From assembly GCF_008932115.1 (NCBI RefSeq), contig NZ_CP044543.1, positions 992,001 through 1,056,000 on the forward strand: DNA of 64,000 nucleotides. Reading direction: 5' to 3'. This stretch comes from Bradyrhizobium betae. GTDB lineage: Bacteria > Pseudomonadota > Alphaproteobacteria > Rhizobiales > Xanthobacteraceae. This document shows positions 18,477 through 26,774 of the stretch, piece after piece. Within the stretch, counting starts at the first letter, position 1. The number at the start of each line of letters is the position of its first letter. The notes below the pieces were generated by a model. It saw only the letters and a list, made by a program, of their open reading frames with translations. It had not been told where the DNA came from and did no database searches. The position numbers and the translations under genes are program-made.

Positions 18477-18677
18477 GTTGGCAGCGCGTAGAGCGGATCG
18501 GGTCAGCGTAGTCCGCCCAGTCAAACCGCGCGATAGACGAACACATGTCGCCGGAACTACCGTGTCTTACGTCAGTGGTGCAGTCCAGTGCATTCAATTG
18601 GCCGCGCGCATGCATCGACGACGATTCAAGCGGTCAAGCGCACTTAGGCCCCACTGCGTCAATTGACGTCGCCGCAA

Positions 18678-19070
18678 CTACCACGCGTCGCGCACTCCCT
18701 GATACCCAGCCGCTTTCGCCGCCCTGATGAGCGTGCGATCGAAGGTGACGAAACCGTCGCAATGTCCGGATCTTGTCAGATGCAGTGCGTCCGCGAAATC
18801 CATGCCGGTCTCGGCAAGATCAAGCGCCACCGCAACCATCGCGCCGTCCTCGACCGTGACGGTCGGAAGCCCCGCGAAGACGCGAAGCGCGCGCGCGACG
18901 TCCGCCGCCGGGTACGCGTAGGCGCTTCGCAGCACCCATTCAACTTCGAGTATCACTGTGACGGCGGCGAAGACCGACTCGCCGTCGATCAAGGCGCGTG
19001 CACGAGCGGACTGCTTGGCGTGGTCCCCCGTCAGGTAGCGGACGATCAGGTTGGTATCAATCGCGAGCAT
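18678..19070 (-). CDS. PIN-domain ribonuclease toxin (VapC-like)
   Basis: A 130-residue PIN-domain protein, expected to be a metal-dependent RNase toxin. The acidic residues are in place: MLAIDTNLIVRYL (D5), VILEVEWVLRSAY (Glu), GMDFADALHL (Asp) and GFVTFDRTLI (Asp). The ATG at 19070 overlaps the end of the antitoxin reading frame by 14 bases, the usual translational coupling. The gene looks intact while the antitoxin gene upstream has a frameshift, which would leave a toxin without a full antitoxin if the frameshift is real. Confidence 0.88.
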   Translation of the reverse strand: MLAIDTNLIVRYLTGDHAKQSARARALIDGESVFAAVTVILEVEWVLRSAYAYPAADVARALRVFAGLPTVTVEDGAMVAVALDLAETGMDFADALHLTRSGHCDGFVTFDRTLIRAAKAAGYQGVRDAW

Positions 19071-19331
19071 GGCGCCGCCTGGCTTCGGCAAGCACGCCTG
19101 CGTCCATCTCTTCCAGTGTCTTCGGCTTGCCCTTGTAGGCCAGGACGCCGAACACGTCCTCCGGCCGCGTTTCGGCAAAAGCCGGCGCCGGCTTCAAGAG
19201 CACGCCCTCCGGCGTGTCCTCGACCGTGAGCCGCGTTCCCGCCCCCATTCCCGCCGCTGACGAATGGCGCTGGGCAGGATGACCTGTCCCTTGGTCGAAA
19301 CGGTGGTGGTGAGCTTTTTCGCGCCGGCCAT
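19057..19331 (-). pseudogene. AbrB/SpoVT-type antitoxin (VapB-like), frameshifted
   Basis: The first frame starts at 19331 with MAGAKKLTTTVSTKGQVILP, a SpoVT-AbrB DNA-binding domain, and runs to AIRQRREWG. The family sequence then continues in another frame as GAGTRLTVEDTPEGVLLKP and on to ARRRHARD, ending at 19057. The break is at a C run at 19242-19246 (five bases; six would restore one frame of about 91 residues). So the gene is either broken or the run is miscounted. The N-terminal part would still bind DNA, but the C-terminal toxin-neutralising part is lost in the frame as given. Confidence 0.8.
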
Positions 19332-19368
19332 CGGCCCGCCCTTCCTGAGGTAAGACGAACGTAAGATA

Positions 19369-19394
19369 GGCTTGAATGGGCTCGCATTCAAGCC
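19369..19394. promoter_or_regulatory. Palindromic operator upstream of the vapBC-like pair
   Basis: Perfect 10-base inverted repeat ggcttgaatg / cattcaagcc with a 6-base spacer, 38 bases before the antitoxin start. AbrB-type antitoxins bind such sites to repress their own operon, so this is probably the autoregulatory operator. Confidence 0.6.
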
Positions 19395-19462
19395 ATTAGG
19401 TGACGGTGCCGAGATTGCATTGAGTGAATGCGACCTCACCTGTGATGACGATTGCGCCGCCC

Positions 19463-19508
19463 AAAAGAAAAGGCCCGATCGCCAATGGCGACCGGGCCTT
19501 TTCTTTTG
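19463..19508 (-). terminator. Rho-independent terminator after hpnG (copy 2)
   Basis: Stem aaaaggcccgatcgcc / ggcgaccgggcctttt flanked by A-rich (ccaaaagaaaa) and T-rich (ttttctttt) runs, ending 19 bases from the hpnG stop. It differs from the terminator after hpnH at only about five positions. Confidence 0.85.
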
Positions 19509-19526
19509 TCAGATCGGCGCCCCCGC

Positions 19527-20276
19527 TCAGGCCGCCTTCGACACCAGCGTCTCGCTCTCGATCAGCTCCGTCCCGATCAGATAATCCCGGCAGCCGCGCA
19601 AGGAGCGCAGCGCGCGGTTGAAGTCGATGCCGGTCGAGACCAGCGCATGGAGCGTGGCCGGATTGCGGACGATGCCGCGCAGGACGGCGGCGAGGTCGAT
19701 CTGGCCGTTCGGCTTGATGGCGGCGCGGGCGATCGCCGGCAGCGCGCGGTGGGCGGGATCGCTGATGACGCGGACCGCGGCGAACGGCAAGCCAGCCTCG
19801 GCGGCGTAGGCGGCCGCGATGTGGCTTTCCATGTCGACGGCGGCGGCCCCGGTCTCCGAATGCAGCGCCGCCTTGCCGGAGCGCCCGGTGACCACTTCCT
19901 CGGCGCCGGCGAGGCTGCCGCGCACCACGCGGCGGCGGCCCGAGGTCAAGCTGTCGATGAGGTCGTCGCCGAGCGACAGGCCTGCGGCCCAGCGGGTATC
20001 GCCGGAGAGCACCTCGGTCGCCAGCACGACGTCGCCGGAGCGCAGCGTCGGGTCGAGCCCGCCGGCCACGCCGAACGAGATCACGCCGCGAATCGTTTCG
20101 GGGTCTACCACGGTCAGGAGCGCCCGCAACTGGGTCGGGCTGCTCGACGAGCAGATCACGGCCATTCCGGGCCCGGCCGCGATGCGGGCCTCCTGAACCA
20201 GTCCGGTCACGATCAAGATCGGCCGCGGATCAATGGCATTGCCCGCGGTAAGATAGTCCCCCGTCCCCAAAGTCAC
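19527..20276 (-). CDS. hpnG: Adenosylhopane nucleosidase/phosphorylase HpnG
   Basis: A 249-residue protein of the purine nucleoside phosphorylase / MTA nucleosidase fold. HpnG removes adenine from adenosylhopane to give ribosylhopane (or its phosphate). Features: ILIVTGLVQEARIA at the N-terminus, FGVAGGLDPTLRSGDVVLA, and the substrate-binding Met-Glu in AVDMESHIAAAYA. The GTG at 20276 overlaps the shc stop by 4 bases (GTGA), which decides the start and shows coupling in the hpnCDEFG operon. Longer in-frame extensions would run deep into shc and are rejected. Confidence 0.9.
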   Translation of the reverse strand: MTLGTGDYLTAGNAIDPRPILIVTGLVQEARIAAGPGMAVICSSSSPTQLRALLTVVDPETIRGVISFGVAGGLDPTLRSGDVVLATEVLSGDTRWAAGLSLGDDLIDSLTSGRRRVVRGSLAGAEEVVTGRSGKAALHSETGAAAVDMESHIAAAYAAEAGLPFAAVRVISDPAHRALPAIARAAIKPNGQIDLAAVLRGIVRNPATLHALVSTGIDFNRALRSLRGCRDYLIGTELIESETLVSKAA

Positions 20277-22255
20277 ATTCCGACCCCTACCACCCTGCTG
20301 TTGGTGTTCCGCAAGTTCCGATACCGCGCCAACGCCCACAGCGGGAAGAACTTCGGGTAACCATGATATCGAAGGTAGAATACACGAGGAAAGCCTGTGG
20401 CGGTGTACCGCTGCTCGTCCCACAGTCCTTTTTTGTTCTGTGTTGCAATCAGGTACTCCACCCCCCGGGCGACGGCCGGGTGATCAACCTCGCCAGCTGC
20501 CATCAAGGCAAGCAAGGCCCATGCCGTTTGCGAGGCGGTCGAGGGCGCGGCCTCCCAGCCCTTGTAGTCCAGCCGGTAGCTGACGGCATCCTCGCCCCAG
20601 CCGCCGTCCTCGTTCTGGATCGAGGCCAGCCAGGCGGCGGCCTTGCGCATCATGGGGTCGTCGTGGCGGACGCCAGCCATGTTGAGGGCGCAGAGCACCG
20701 ACCAGGTCCCGTAGATGAAGTTCATGCCCCAGCGGCCGTACCAGGAGCCCTCGGGGTGCTGGGTCTTCCGGAGGTAAGCGATCCCGTCGGCCACGTGCTT
20801 GCTGGTCTTCTCGGTCTCACCGAGCTGGGCCAGCATCGAGATGCAGCGGGCGGTGACGTCCTCGGTCGGCGGGTCGAGCAGCGCGCCGTGGTCGGAGAAC
20901 GGGATGTTGTTCAGATAGTATTCGAGATTGTTGACGTCGAAGGCAGCCCAGCCGCCGTCGTCGCTCTGCATGCCCTCGATCCACTCCCGGCCGCGGTCGA
21001 TCGCAGCGTCATAGCCGGCGACGCCGTGCTCTCGGCGCATGCGGTCCATCGACATCACTACGACAGCGGTGTCGTCGAGATCGGGGTAGTGGGCATTGTT
21101 GTACTGGAAGGCCCAGCCGCCCGGACGCACGTCCGGCCGCTTCACCGCCCAATCGCCCTTCACGCTGAGCTCCTGCTTCGGGATCAGCCAGTCGAGGCCT
21201 TGCCTTGCCGCAGGCACCGCCTTGTCGCCGCCGGCTTCCAGCAGTGCATGGGCGGTCAGCGTCGTGTCCCACACCGGCGAGACGCAGGGCTGGCAGTACG
21301 CCTCGTCGTCGTTGATCACCAGCAGCTTGTCGATGCCCCGGCGCGTGATGGCGCGCGGGGGGAAGTTCTCGTCCTTGCCGAGCGCGTCGTACATCATGAC
21401 GATGTTGGCCATGGGCGGATAGATCGCGCCCATGCCGTCCTCGCCGTTGAGCCGCTCCTCGGTGAAGGCGAGCGCCGCATCGATCGCACGCTTGCGCAGG
21501 CTCTTCGGAAACATCGGCTCGACCACGCGCAAAATGCCGTCGAGCGCGCGGAACAGCACGAACCAGGCCAGGCTCTGGTGCGGCGCCTTCGCAGTCATGC
21601 CGATCGAGCGCGGATCCTGGAGAAACAATTCGTCGATGCCGACGCCCTTCGGATTCTTCGCCCGCGGCTTCAATGCGGCAAGCACCATCAGCGGCACCAT
21701 GGTGGTGCGCGCCCAGTAGGAGATCTTGTTGAGGTGGAACGGCGACCAGAACGGCAGCAGCACGATCTCGATCGGCAGCACCGGCACCGCGCGCCAGGTC
21801 GTGACGCCGAACATCGCCAGCATGAAGCGCGTGAAGACGTTGCTGTGAATGGCGCCGCCCCGCGCGTGCATCGCCTCGCGCGCGCGCACCATGTGCGGCG
21901 CGTCGACGGAATCGCCGATCATCTTCAGCGCGAAATAGGCCTTCACGCTGGCGCTCATGTCGAACTCGCCGTCATGCACCAGCGGCCAGCCACCATGGGC
22001 ACCCTGGACGCGGCGCAGATAGTTGCCGATCTTGGCTTCGAGCACGGTGTCGACGGGCTCGGCGAGGTAATGGCGCAGCAGGATGTACTCGGCCGGAATC
22101 GTGCAGTCGGCCTCGAGCTCGAACACCCAATGGCCGTCCGGCTGCTGGAAGCCGATGACGCCGTCCGTGGCCGACGCAATGCTCGATTCCAGAATCTTCG
22201 ATTCCAAGATCCTGGGTTCTTTGGCTTCGCGGCTGGTCGCGTTCACGGAATCCAT
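20273..22255 (-). CDS. shc: Squalene-hopene cyclase (HpnF)
   Basis: A 660-residue class II terpene cyclase that cyclises squalene to hopene and hopanol. The catalytic DxDD motif is visible as LDDTAVVVM (PDLDD). QW-type repeats recur: DGHWVFEL, AHGGWPLVHDG, SDDGGWAAFDVNN, PEGSWYGRWGMNF, EDGGWGEDAVSY and TASQTAWALLALMAAG. Membrane-associated. Normal length for the family. It follows hpnE with 51 bases between and overlaps hpnG. Confidence 0.97.
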   Translation of the reverse strand: MDSVNATSREAKEPRILESKILESSIASATDGVIGFQQPDGHWVFELEADCTIPAEYILLRHYLAEPVDTVLEAKIGNYLRRVQGAHGGWPLVHDGEFDMSASVKAYFALKMIGDSVDAPHMVRAREAMHARGGAIHSNVFTRFMLAMFGVTTWRAVPVLPIEIVLLPFWSPFHLNKISYWARTTMVPLMVLAALKPRAKNPKGVGIDELFLQDPRSIGMTAKAPHQSLAWFVLFRALDGILRVVEPMFPKSLRKRAIDAALAFTEERLNGEDGMGAIYPPMANIVMMYDALGKDENFPPRAITRRGIDKLLVINDDEAYCQPCVSPVWDTTLTAHALLEAGGDKAVPAARQGLDWLIPKQELSVKGDWAVKRPDVRPGGWAFQYNNAHYPDLDDTAVVVMSMDRMRREHGVAGYDAAIDRGREWIEGMQSDDGGWAAFDVNNLEYYLNNIPFSDHGALLDPPTEDVTARCISMLAQLGETEKTSKHVADGIAYLRKTQHPEGSWYGRWGMNFIYGTWSVLCALNMAGVRHDDPMMRKAAAWLASIQNEDGGWGEDAVSYRLDYKGWEAAPSTASQTAWALLALMAAGEVDHPAVARGVEYLIATQNKKGLWDEQRYTATGFPRVFYLRYHGYPKFFPLWALARYRNLRNTNSRVVGVGM

Positions 22256-22306
22256 CTCGCTCGATTGCTCCGATAGTCGATTGAAATTGACCGGGACCTT
22301 TGCCCG

Positions 22307-23575
22307 TCAGGGCCGCTTTGCGGCCAAAACCAGATCGGCGGCGCGATCACCGGACCGAACCGATCCCTCGATGGTTGCAGGCAATCCCGTAGCAGTCCAA
22401 TCGCCGGCGAGAAACAGGTTTTTCAGCGCGGTGACCGGCCCCGGACGCAGGGCATTCTGGGCCGGCGTGGCGGCGAAAGTGGCCCGGCGCTCGCGCACGA
22501 TCTGCCAGGGCGGCAACGGAGGCGGCACGTCGCCGGACACCCCGCCCGCCTTGCAGACGTCGTTCCAGATCGCCTGCGCGAGTTCCTCGCGCGGCATGTC
22601 GACCAGCCGATCGCCGTTGCTGATGGTGACGGAGAGGCGGTTCGGGAAGGCGAACAGCCATTCGAAGATGCTGCCGATCACGCCGAGGATCGGCGGCGAA
22701 CCCGGCGGCGGCTCGAAGCGGAAATGCGCATTCACGATGGCGCGGAATTCGGTCGGCGTCTTCAGGCCCGGCAGCAGGCTAGCTGCGGCGCGCGGCGGCA
22801 CCGCCATCACGACGACGTCGCCCTCACCGACCTCGATCACATCCTCGCCGCCAAAATTCAGCGCGCCGACCTTGCCGTCGCTGGTCGCAAACGAACGCAG
22901 TTCATGGCCGAGCTGAACGCTGTGGCCTCGCTCCTGCAGGAATTTCACCGCAGGCTCGATCAGCACTGTGCTGAGCCCCTCGCGTGCGATCAGCGGACGG
23001 CAAGCCTGTCCGCCGGCCAGCAATGTCTCGCGCACGATCGCGCCGGCAAGCCCGGCCGAGCCCTCGGGCGGATCGACGTTGAGCGCCGCCAGCAGCAGCG
23101 GCTGCACCAGGCGCTGATAGAGCACGCCTTCGGTCGGAATCGACTTGCCGACCAGCGTCTGCTCCGACGCCCAGATCAGCGGCGCCAGCTTGAGATAATC
23201 GGTGAGCGAGGTGTCGGGAACGCGGCGGCTCTCGTCGAGCACCCAGGTCGGCAGCCGGCCTTTGCCGAGATCGATCTGCCAGCGCTGCCCGGTCGTGAGG
23301 TCGACGAAGGGAAACTGCGCGCTCTCGGGACCGACGAGGCCGGCCTCGGTGCCGATCGAACGGGCATAGGCCCGCGCGTGGCTGTTGCCCGACAGCAGCA
23401 GGTGATTGCCGTTGTCGATGGTGAGACCGGTCGCGCCGTCGAAATAGGAACGGCAGCGGCCGCCGGCCTGTTGCGTCGCCTCGTGCACGGCGACCTTGAA
23501 GCCGGCATTGGCGAGCCGCACGGCGGCGGAGAGGCCGGAAATGCCGGCACCGATGATGTGAGCTGTGTGTTGCAT
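22307..23575 (-). CDS. hpnE: Hydroxysqualene dehydroxylase HpnE
   Basis: A 422-residue FAD-dependent amine-oxidase-like protein. It reduces hydroxysqualene to squalene in the HpnCDE route. The N-terminal dinucleotide fold is AHIIGAGISGLSAAVRLANAG with the downstream acidic residue in VHEA. The C-terminal FAD motif is LFLAGDWTATGLPATIEGSVRSG. Its ATG overlaps the hpnD stop (TGATG), showing tight coupling. Confidence 0.92.
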   Translation of the reverse strand: MQHTAHIIGAGISGLSAAVRLANAGFKVAVHEATQQAGGRCRSYFDGATGLTIDNGNHLLLSGNSHARAYARSIGTEAGLVGPESAQFPFVDLTTGQRWQIDLGKGRLPTWVLDESRRVPDTSLTDYLKLAPLIWASEQTLVGKSIPTEGVLYQRLVQPLLLAALNVDPPEGSAGLAGAIVRETLLAGGQACRPLIAREGLSTVLIEPAVKFLQERGHSVQLGHELRSFATSDGKVGALNFGGEDVIEVGEGDVVVMAVPPRAAASLLPGLKTPTEFRAIVNAHFRFEPPPGSPPILGVIGSIFEWLFAFPNRLSVTISNGDRLVDMPREELAQAIWNDVCKAGGVSGDVPPPLPPWQIVRERRATFAATPAQNALRPGPVTALKNLFLAGDWTATGLPATIEGSVRSGDRAADLVLAAKRP

Positions 23576-24414
23576 CAGATGAAAGCGTAACGAAGCAGGA
23601 TCAGCATGCGTGTGACCTTCGACACACGCACCGGCTCACGCGGCGCGTTGAAGCCGCGCGCGATCAGCAGATCCAGAATGGCGTGATAGTATTTCGACAT
23701 GATCCGCGGCGCGCGCACCGCGCGGCGCTTGTTGCGGTTCATGATCTCGTCCGACTGTTCGAAATGCGTCTTCGCGCGCTGTGCCAGCGGCAGGCAGACC
23801 TTCGCCAGTGCGCGCTCGACGATCACGCGGTTCGGATCGTCGGAGGTGATGCCGGCATGCAGCAGCGCCTCGCGCGGCAGATACAGCCGGCCGAGGCCGG
23901 CGTCCTCGTCGATGTCGCGCAGGATGTTGGTGAGCTGGAGCGCGCGGCCGAGATGATGAGCGAGCAGGATGCCGTCCTCTTCGGGCAGGCCGAACACCCG
24001 CACCGACAATCGTCCCACGGCGCTGGCGACGCGATCGCAGTACAGATCGAGCGTCGCCATGTCGGGCGCGCGGATGTCCTGCGGCACGTCCATCTCCATG
24101 CCGTCGACGATGGCGAGGAAATCCTCCCGCTTCAGCCTGAACGTCTTCACCGAGCCGACGTAGTCGGCAAGGCGCGGCGGCGGATGGTCCTGATAGAGCG
24201 CGTCGATGTCGTTGCGCCATTCCTGAAGCGCGACGAGCCGCTCGTCGCGCGGACCGTCGGAATCGGCGATGTCGTCGACCTGGCGGCAGAAGCTGTAGAT
24301 CTGGAACATCGCCTCGCGCTGGTCGCGCGGCAGGATTCGCATCGCAGCGTAGAAGGAGCTGTTCGATGCGGTCGAGCCATAATTGGCGCCGGGCGAGGTC
24401 GCCTCAAGCGTCAT
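23575..24414 (-). CDS. hpnD: Presqualene diphosphate synthase HpnD
   Basis: A 279-residue trans-isoprenyl diphosphate synthase-like enzyme condensing two farnesyl diphosphates to presqualene diphosphate. The two Asp-rich motifs are CRQVDDIADSDG and, in the second half, LTNILRDIDEDAGLGRLYLP. The N-terminal SNSSFYAAMRILPRDQR is typical. It overlaps hpnC by 11 bases and hpnE by 1 base. Confidence 0.93.
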   Translation of the reverse strand: MTLEATSPGANYGSTASNSSFYAAMRILPRDQREAMFQIYSFCRQVDDIADSDGPRDERLVALQEWRNDIDALYQDHPPPRLADYVGSVKTFRLKREDFLAIVDGMEMDVPQDIRAPDMATLDLYCDRVASAVGRLSVRVFGLPEEDGILLAHHLGRALQLTNILRDIDEDAGLGRLYLPREALLHAGITSDDPNRVIVERALAKVCLPLAQRAKTHFEQSDEIMNRNKRRAVRAPRIMSKYYHAILDLLIARGFNAPREPVRVSKVTRMLILLRYAFI

Positions 24415-25288
24415 GTGCAGTCCCCGGTCTGGAAATGGCCTTGCGTCCGATCGCCCGGCGGCCGACTTCGCCGATCATCCCGGCAAGGCTGAAGATGAGA
24501 AGCTCGAACTTGTTCAGATGCACGCGCTCGCGCAGCGGATCACGCACCTTCAACAGGCGCACGATACGGTCGGCATAGGCCTGGATCACCGCGACGTCGA
24601 TGCCGAGGCGGACGTCCCGGATCTCCGCAGCCAGCGACCTGCCCTCGTCGAGCAGCGCTTCGTTGCGCGCGGCGAGCGCCTGAAGACAGGCCAGCATCGC
24701 CGGCGGCGACTGCGTCAGGCCAAGCTGCTCGACCGAGGCGCCGCTTGCGGACAGCGCATCGCGCGGCAGATAGACGCGGTTGAGCTCGCGGAAATCCTTG
24801 CCGCAATCCTGCAGATGGTTGTTGATCTGGAGGCCTGCGCAGAGCGCGTCCGATGCGGCCCAGGTCGATGTGCTCTCGCCATGGACGTCGAGCATGAAGC
24901 GGCCGACCGGCATTGCCGAATAGCGGCAATAGTGGATGACCTCGTCCCAGTCCTCGTAGCGCAGCTTGGTCACGTCCATGCGGAACGCGATCAGCACGTC
25001 GAGCGCATGGCGCGGCGCCATGCCGCGCTCGGCCAATGCGCGCCGCAGAATGACGGCTTCAGCCTGGGTGTCGCCGTTGCCGAGCAGCTCCGCCTCGAGC
25101 AGGTCGAGATAGGAGAGCTTCTGGTCGGGCGGCAGCGTCGCGTGATCGGCGATGTCGTCGGCGGTGCGGACGAAATTGTAGTACGCCAGGATCAGCGCAC
25201 GATGACGCGGATGAATGATCCAGGACGCGACGGGAAAATTCTCGTCGCGGTCACCCTTGCCGGATCGCAATTCGCTCGCAGAGGTCAT
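24404..25288 (-). CDS. hpnC: Hydroxysqualene synthase HpnC
   Basis: A 294-residue squalene/phytoene synthase family protein that converts presqualene diphosphate to hydroxysqualene. Motifs are FVRTADDIADHATLPP and the second region INNHLQDCGKDFRELNRVYLP. RDENFPVASWIIHPRHRALI near the N-terminus is typical of HpnC. It is the first gene of the hpnCDEFG operon; its promoter must lie in 25289-25436. Confidence 0.93.
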   Translation of the reverse strand: MTSASELRSGKGDRDENFPVASWIIHPRHRALILAYYNFVRTADDIADHATLPPDQKLSYLDLLEAELLGNGDTQAEAVILRRALAERGMAPRHALDVLIAFRMDVTKLRYEDWDEVIHYCRYSAMPVGRFMLDVHGESTSTWAASDALCAGLQINNHLQDCGKDFRELNRVYLPRDALSASGASVEQLGLTQSPPAMLACLQALAARNEALLDEGRSLAAEIRDVRLGIDVAVIQAYADRIVRLLKVRDPLRERVHLNKFELLIFSLAGMIGEVGRRAIGRKAISRPGTAHDA

Positions 25289-25436
25289 CGAGGGCTGGTC
25301 AACAATCGTTTGGACAGGAAGGGCTTTTTCGCTTGCGCAGGCTCATGCCGGCGATGCCGCCGCGGCCCCCATATAGGGGAATACGGCCGCAAAACCAATC
25401 CTGTCTGTCGATGGCAGCCGGCGCCGATCGGCCCCG

Positions 25437-25461
25437 AAAAGGCGGCCCGGGTCCGCCTTTT
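25437..25461 (-). terminator. Terminator after the small Cys-rich protein gene
   Basis: Stem aaaaggcgg / ccgcctttt with a 7-base loop (cccgggt), 18 bases beyond the stop codon of the gene at 25480-25713. Confidence 0.7.
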
Positions 25462-25479
25462 GTAGGCCAGCGGCCGAGC

Positions 25480-25713
25480 TTACTGGTTGTGGCTCTTCAG
25501 AACCTGGTCGCAGGCCTGCGAGATCTTGGGGCGATTTTCCTTGAGGCAGGCCAGGATGGTGAAATCGCCCTGGTCGATGACCGGACGGCAGAACTTCTGC
25601 ACATCGCGCGTGCAGGCCTTCTGTTCGGCGTCCGTGCCGCGTCCTGCCTGGGCGAATGCCGCCGTCGAAAGGGATGCCGACAGCAGGGTGAGAGCGACGA
25701 GAAGCTTACGCAT
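25480..25713 (-). CDS. Small exported cysteine-rich protein (GLG1-repeat-like)
   Basis: A 77-residue protein with a clear signal peptide (MRKLLVALTLLSASLSTAAFA). The mature part is one Cys-rich module: ACTRDVQKFC, then LACLKENRPKISQACDQVL. The pattern resembles the cysteine-rich GLG1 repeat found in many small proteobacterial periplasmic proteins. Four cysteines may form two disulfides. The ATG at 25713 is chosen for the signal peptide. Function unknown. It sits directly upstream of the hpnC promoter region, same strand, behind a terminator. Confidence 0.75.
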   Translation of the reverse strand: MRKLLVALTLLSASLSTAAFAQAGRGTDAEQKACTRDVQKFCRPVIDQGDFTILACLKENRPKISQACDQVLKSHNQ

Positions 25714-26176
25714 TGTATTCCTTCGTTCTGACGGCAGAATCGCACCGATCCCGGGCAGCACAGGGCGGACGGCCGGAACGGATGGTTCTGGTGGCAAGTT
25801 CGCCGCGGAAAGCGCGGCATTCGGAGAAGGCACAAGCGCTGGTAAATGCGGCCAAATTGGCGCCGCGCTCACCAAACCAGGCCTTCGCCCAAGTTTCATT
25901 GGCAGATGTAAGAGATTGATACTACGTCATAATTCAGTAACGCCGCGTTTTGCCGCGCACCTGTTGCAGTGCTGCATCTCTCGACCGGCCTTTTTTGGCG
26001 GAAACACATCGAAACACCGGGCGTTGCAGTATCGGAGCCTGTTGCAAGGGGCGTGGTGAACCGCCATCTCTGGCGGTCAGGCTTTGAACCTGACACAGGC
26101 TCGGAACACTAAACTTTCGATGTGGCGAGACGTTCTAGACAGTCAGCGAACGTCGTTCGAAAACGGGATATTCAAA
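25714..26176. other. Non-coding region between two divergent exported-protein genes
   Basis: About 460 bases with no supported gene. A short hairpin accgcca-tctc-tggcggt sits at 26058-26075, followed by tcagg...cctga. It should hold the promoters of both flanking genes. A GGAAC-N18-GTT at about 25777 was judged too weak for an EcfG promoter. Confidence 0.5.
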
Positions 26177-26674
26177 ATGCAATTCTTTGGACGATCTGGA
26201 CAGGCGATCAAGGCGGCCGGCATCGGGGCTGCGCTGCTCTTTTCAGTCTCGGCAAGCCATGCTCAGTCGTCCGGGCCGTTCGCCGGTTTCGACGGCGCGT
26301 GGACCGGCACCGGCACGGTGTCGCTGTCCGACGGTTCCACCGAGCGTATCCGCTGCAAGGCCGACTACAAGGTCGCCGGCAGCGGCCTCAACCTCAAGCA
26401 GGCGCTGCACTGCGCGTCCGACAGCTACAAGTTCAACCTCACCAGCGACGTGACGAGCCAGGGCGACCGCATCTCCGGCAACTGGAGCGAGTCCAGCCGC
26501 AACATCTTCGGCAATCTGCAGGGCACCGCCGGCGGCGGCCAGATCGAAGTGTTCGTCGAGGCCAACGGCTTCGCCGCCAATCTGTCGCTCCGCACCAACG
26601 GCACCAAGCAGACCGTGCAGATCAGCTCCAAGGGCGAGATTCGCGGCGTCAACATCACGATGACGAAGGGCTGA
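26177..26674 (+). CDS. Exported protein of unknown function
   Basis: A 165-residue protein with an N-terminal signal (about MQFFGRSGQAIKAAGIGAAL through SASHA before QSSG). The mature part is rich in beta-type alternation: GAWTGTGTVSLSDGSTERIR, LHCASDSYKFNL, ISGNWSESSRNIFGNL, FAANLSLRTNGTKQTVQI. It looks like a small lipocalin-like envelope protein with two cysteines. The ATG at 26177 is selected by the signal peptide. It ends in a strong terminator shared with the convergent transporter gene. No family recognised with confidence. Confidence 0.75.
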   Translation: MQFFGRSGQAIKAAGIGAALLFSVSASHAQSSGPFAGFDGAWTGTGTVSLSDGSTERIRCKADYKVAGSGLNLKQALHCASDSYKFNLTSDVTSQGDRISGNWSESSRNIFGNLQGTAGGGQIEVFVEANGFAANLSLRTNGTKQTVQISSKGEIRGVNITMTKG

Positions 26675-26708
26675 TCGCCCGCCGTACTTCAAATCTTCAC
26701 ATCAAGAC

Positions 26709-26742
26709 AAAAACCCCCGGTTCTCGCGAACCGGGGGTTTTT
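26709..26742. terminator. Bidirectional terminator
   Basis: Perfect stem aaaaacccccggttc / gaaccgggggttttt with a 4-base loop, between the convergent exported-protein and transporter genes. A and T runs on each side allow use in both directions. Confidence 0.9.
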
Positions 26743-26774
26743 CCATTGCGGACCGCATCGTCGGCCGCGAGTTC

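Noticed and set aside
25777..25802. GGAAC-N18-GTT resembling an EcfG promoter
   Set aside because: The spacing is at the long edge, there is no C before GTT, and the nearest plus-strand start is about 375 bases away.
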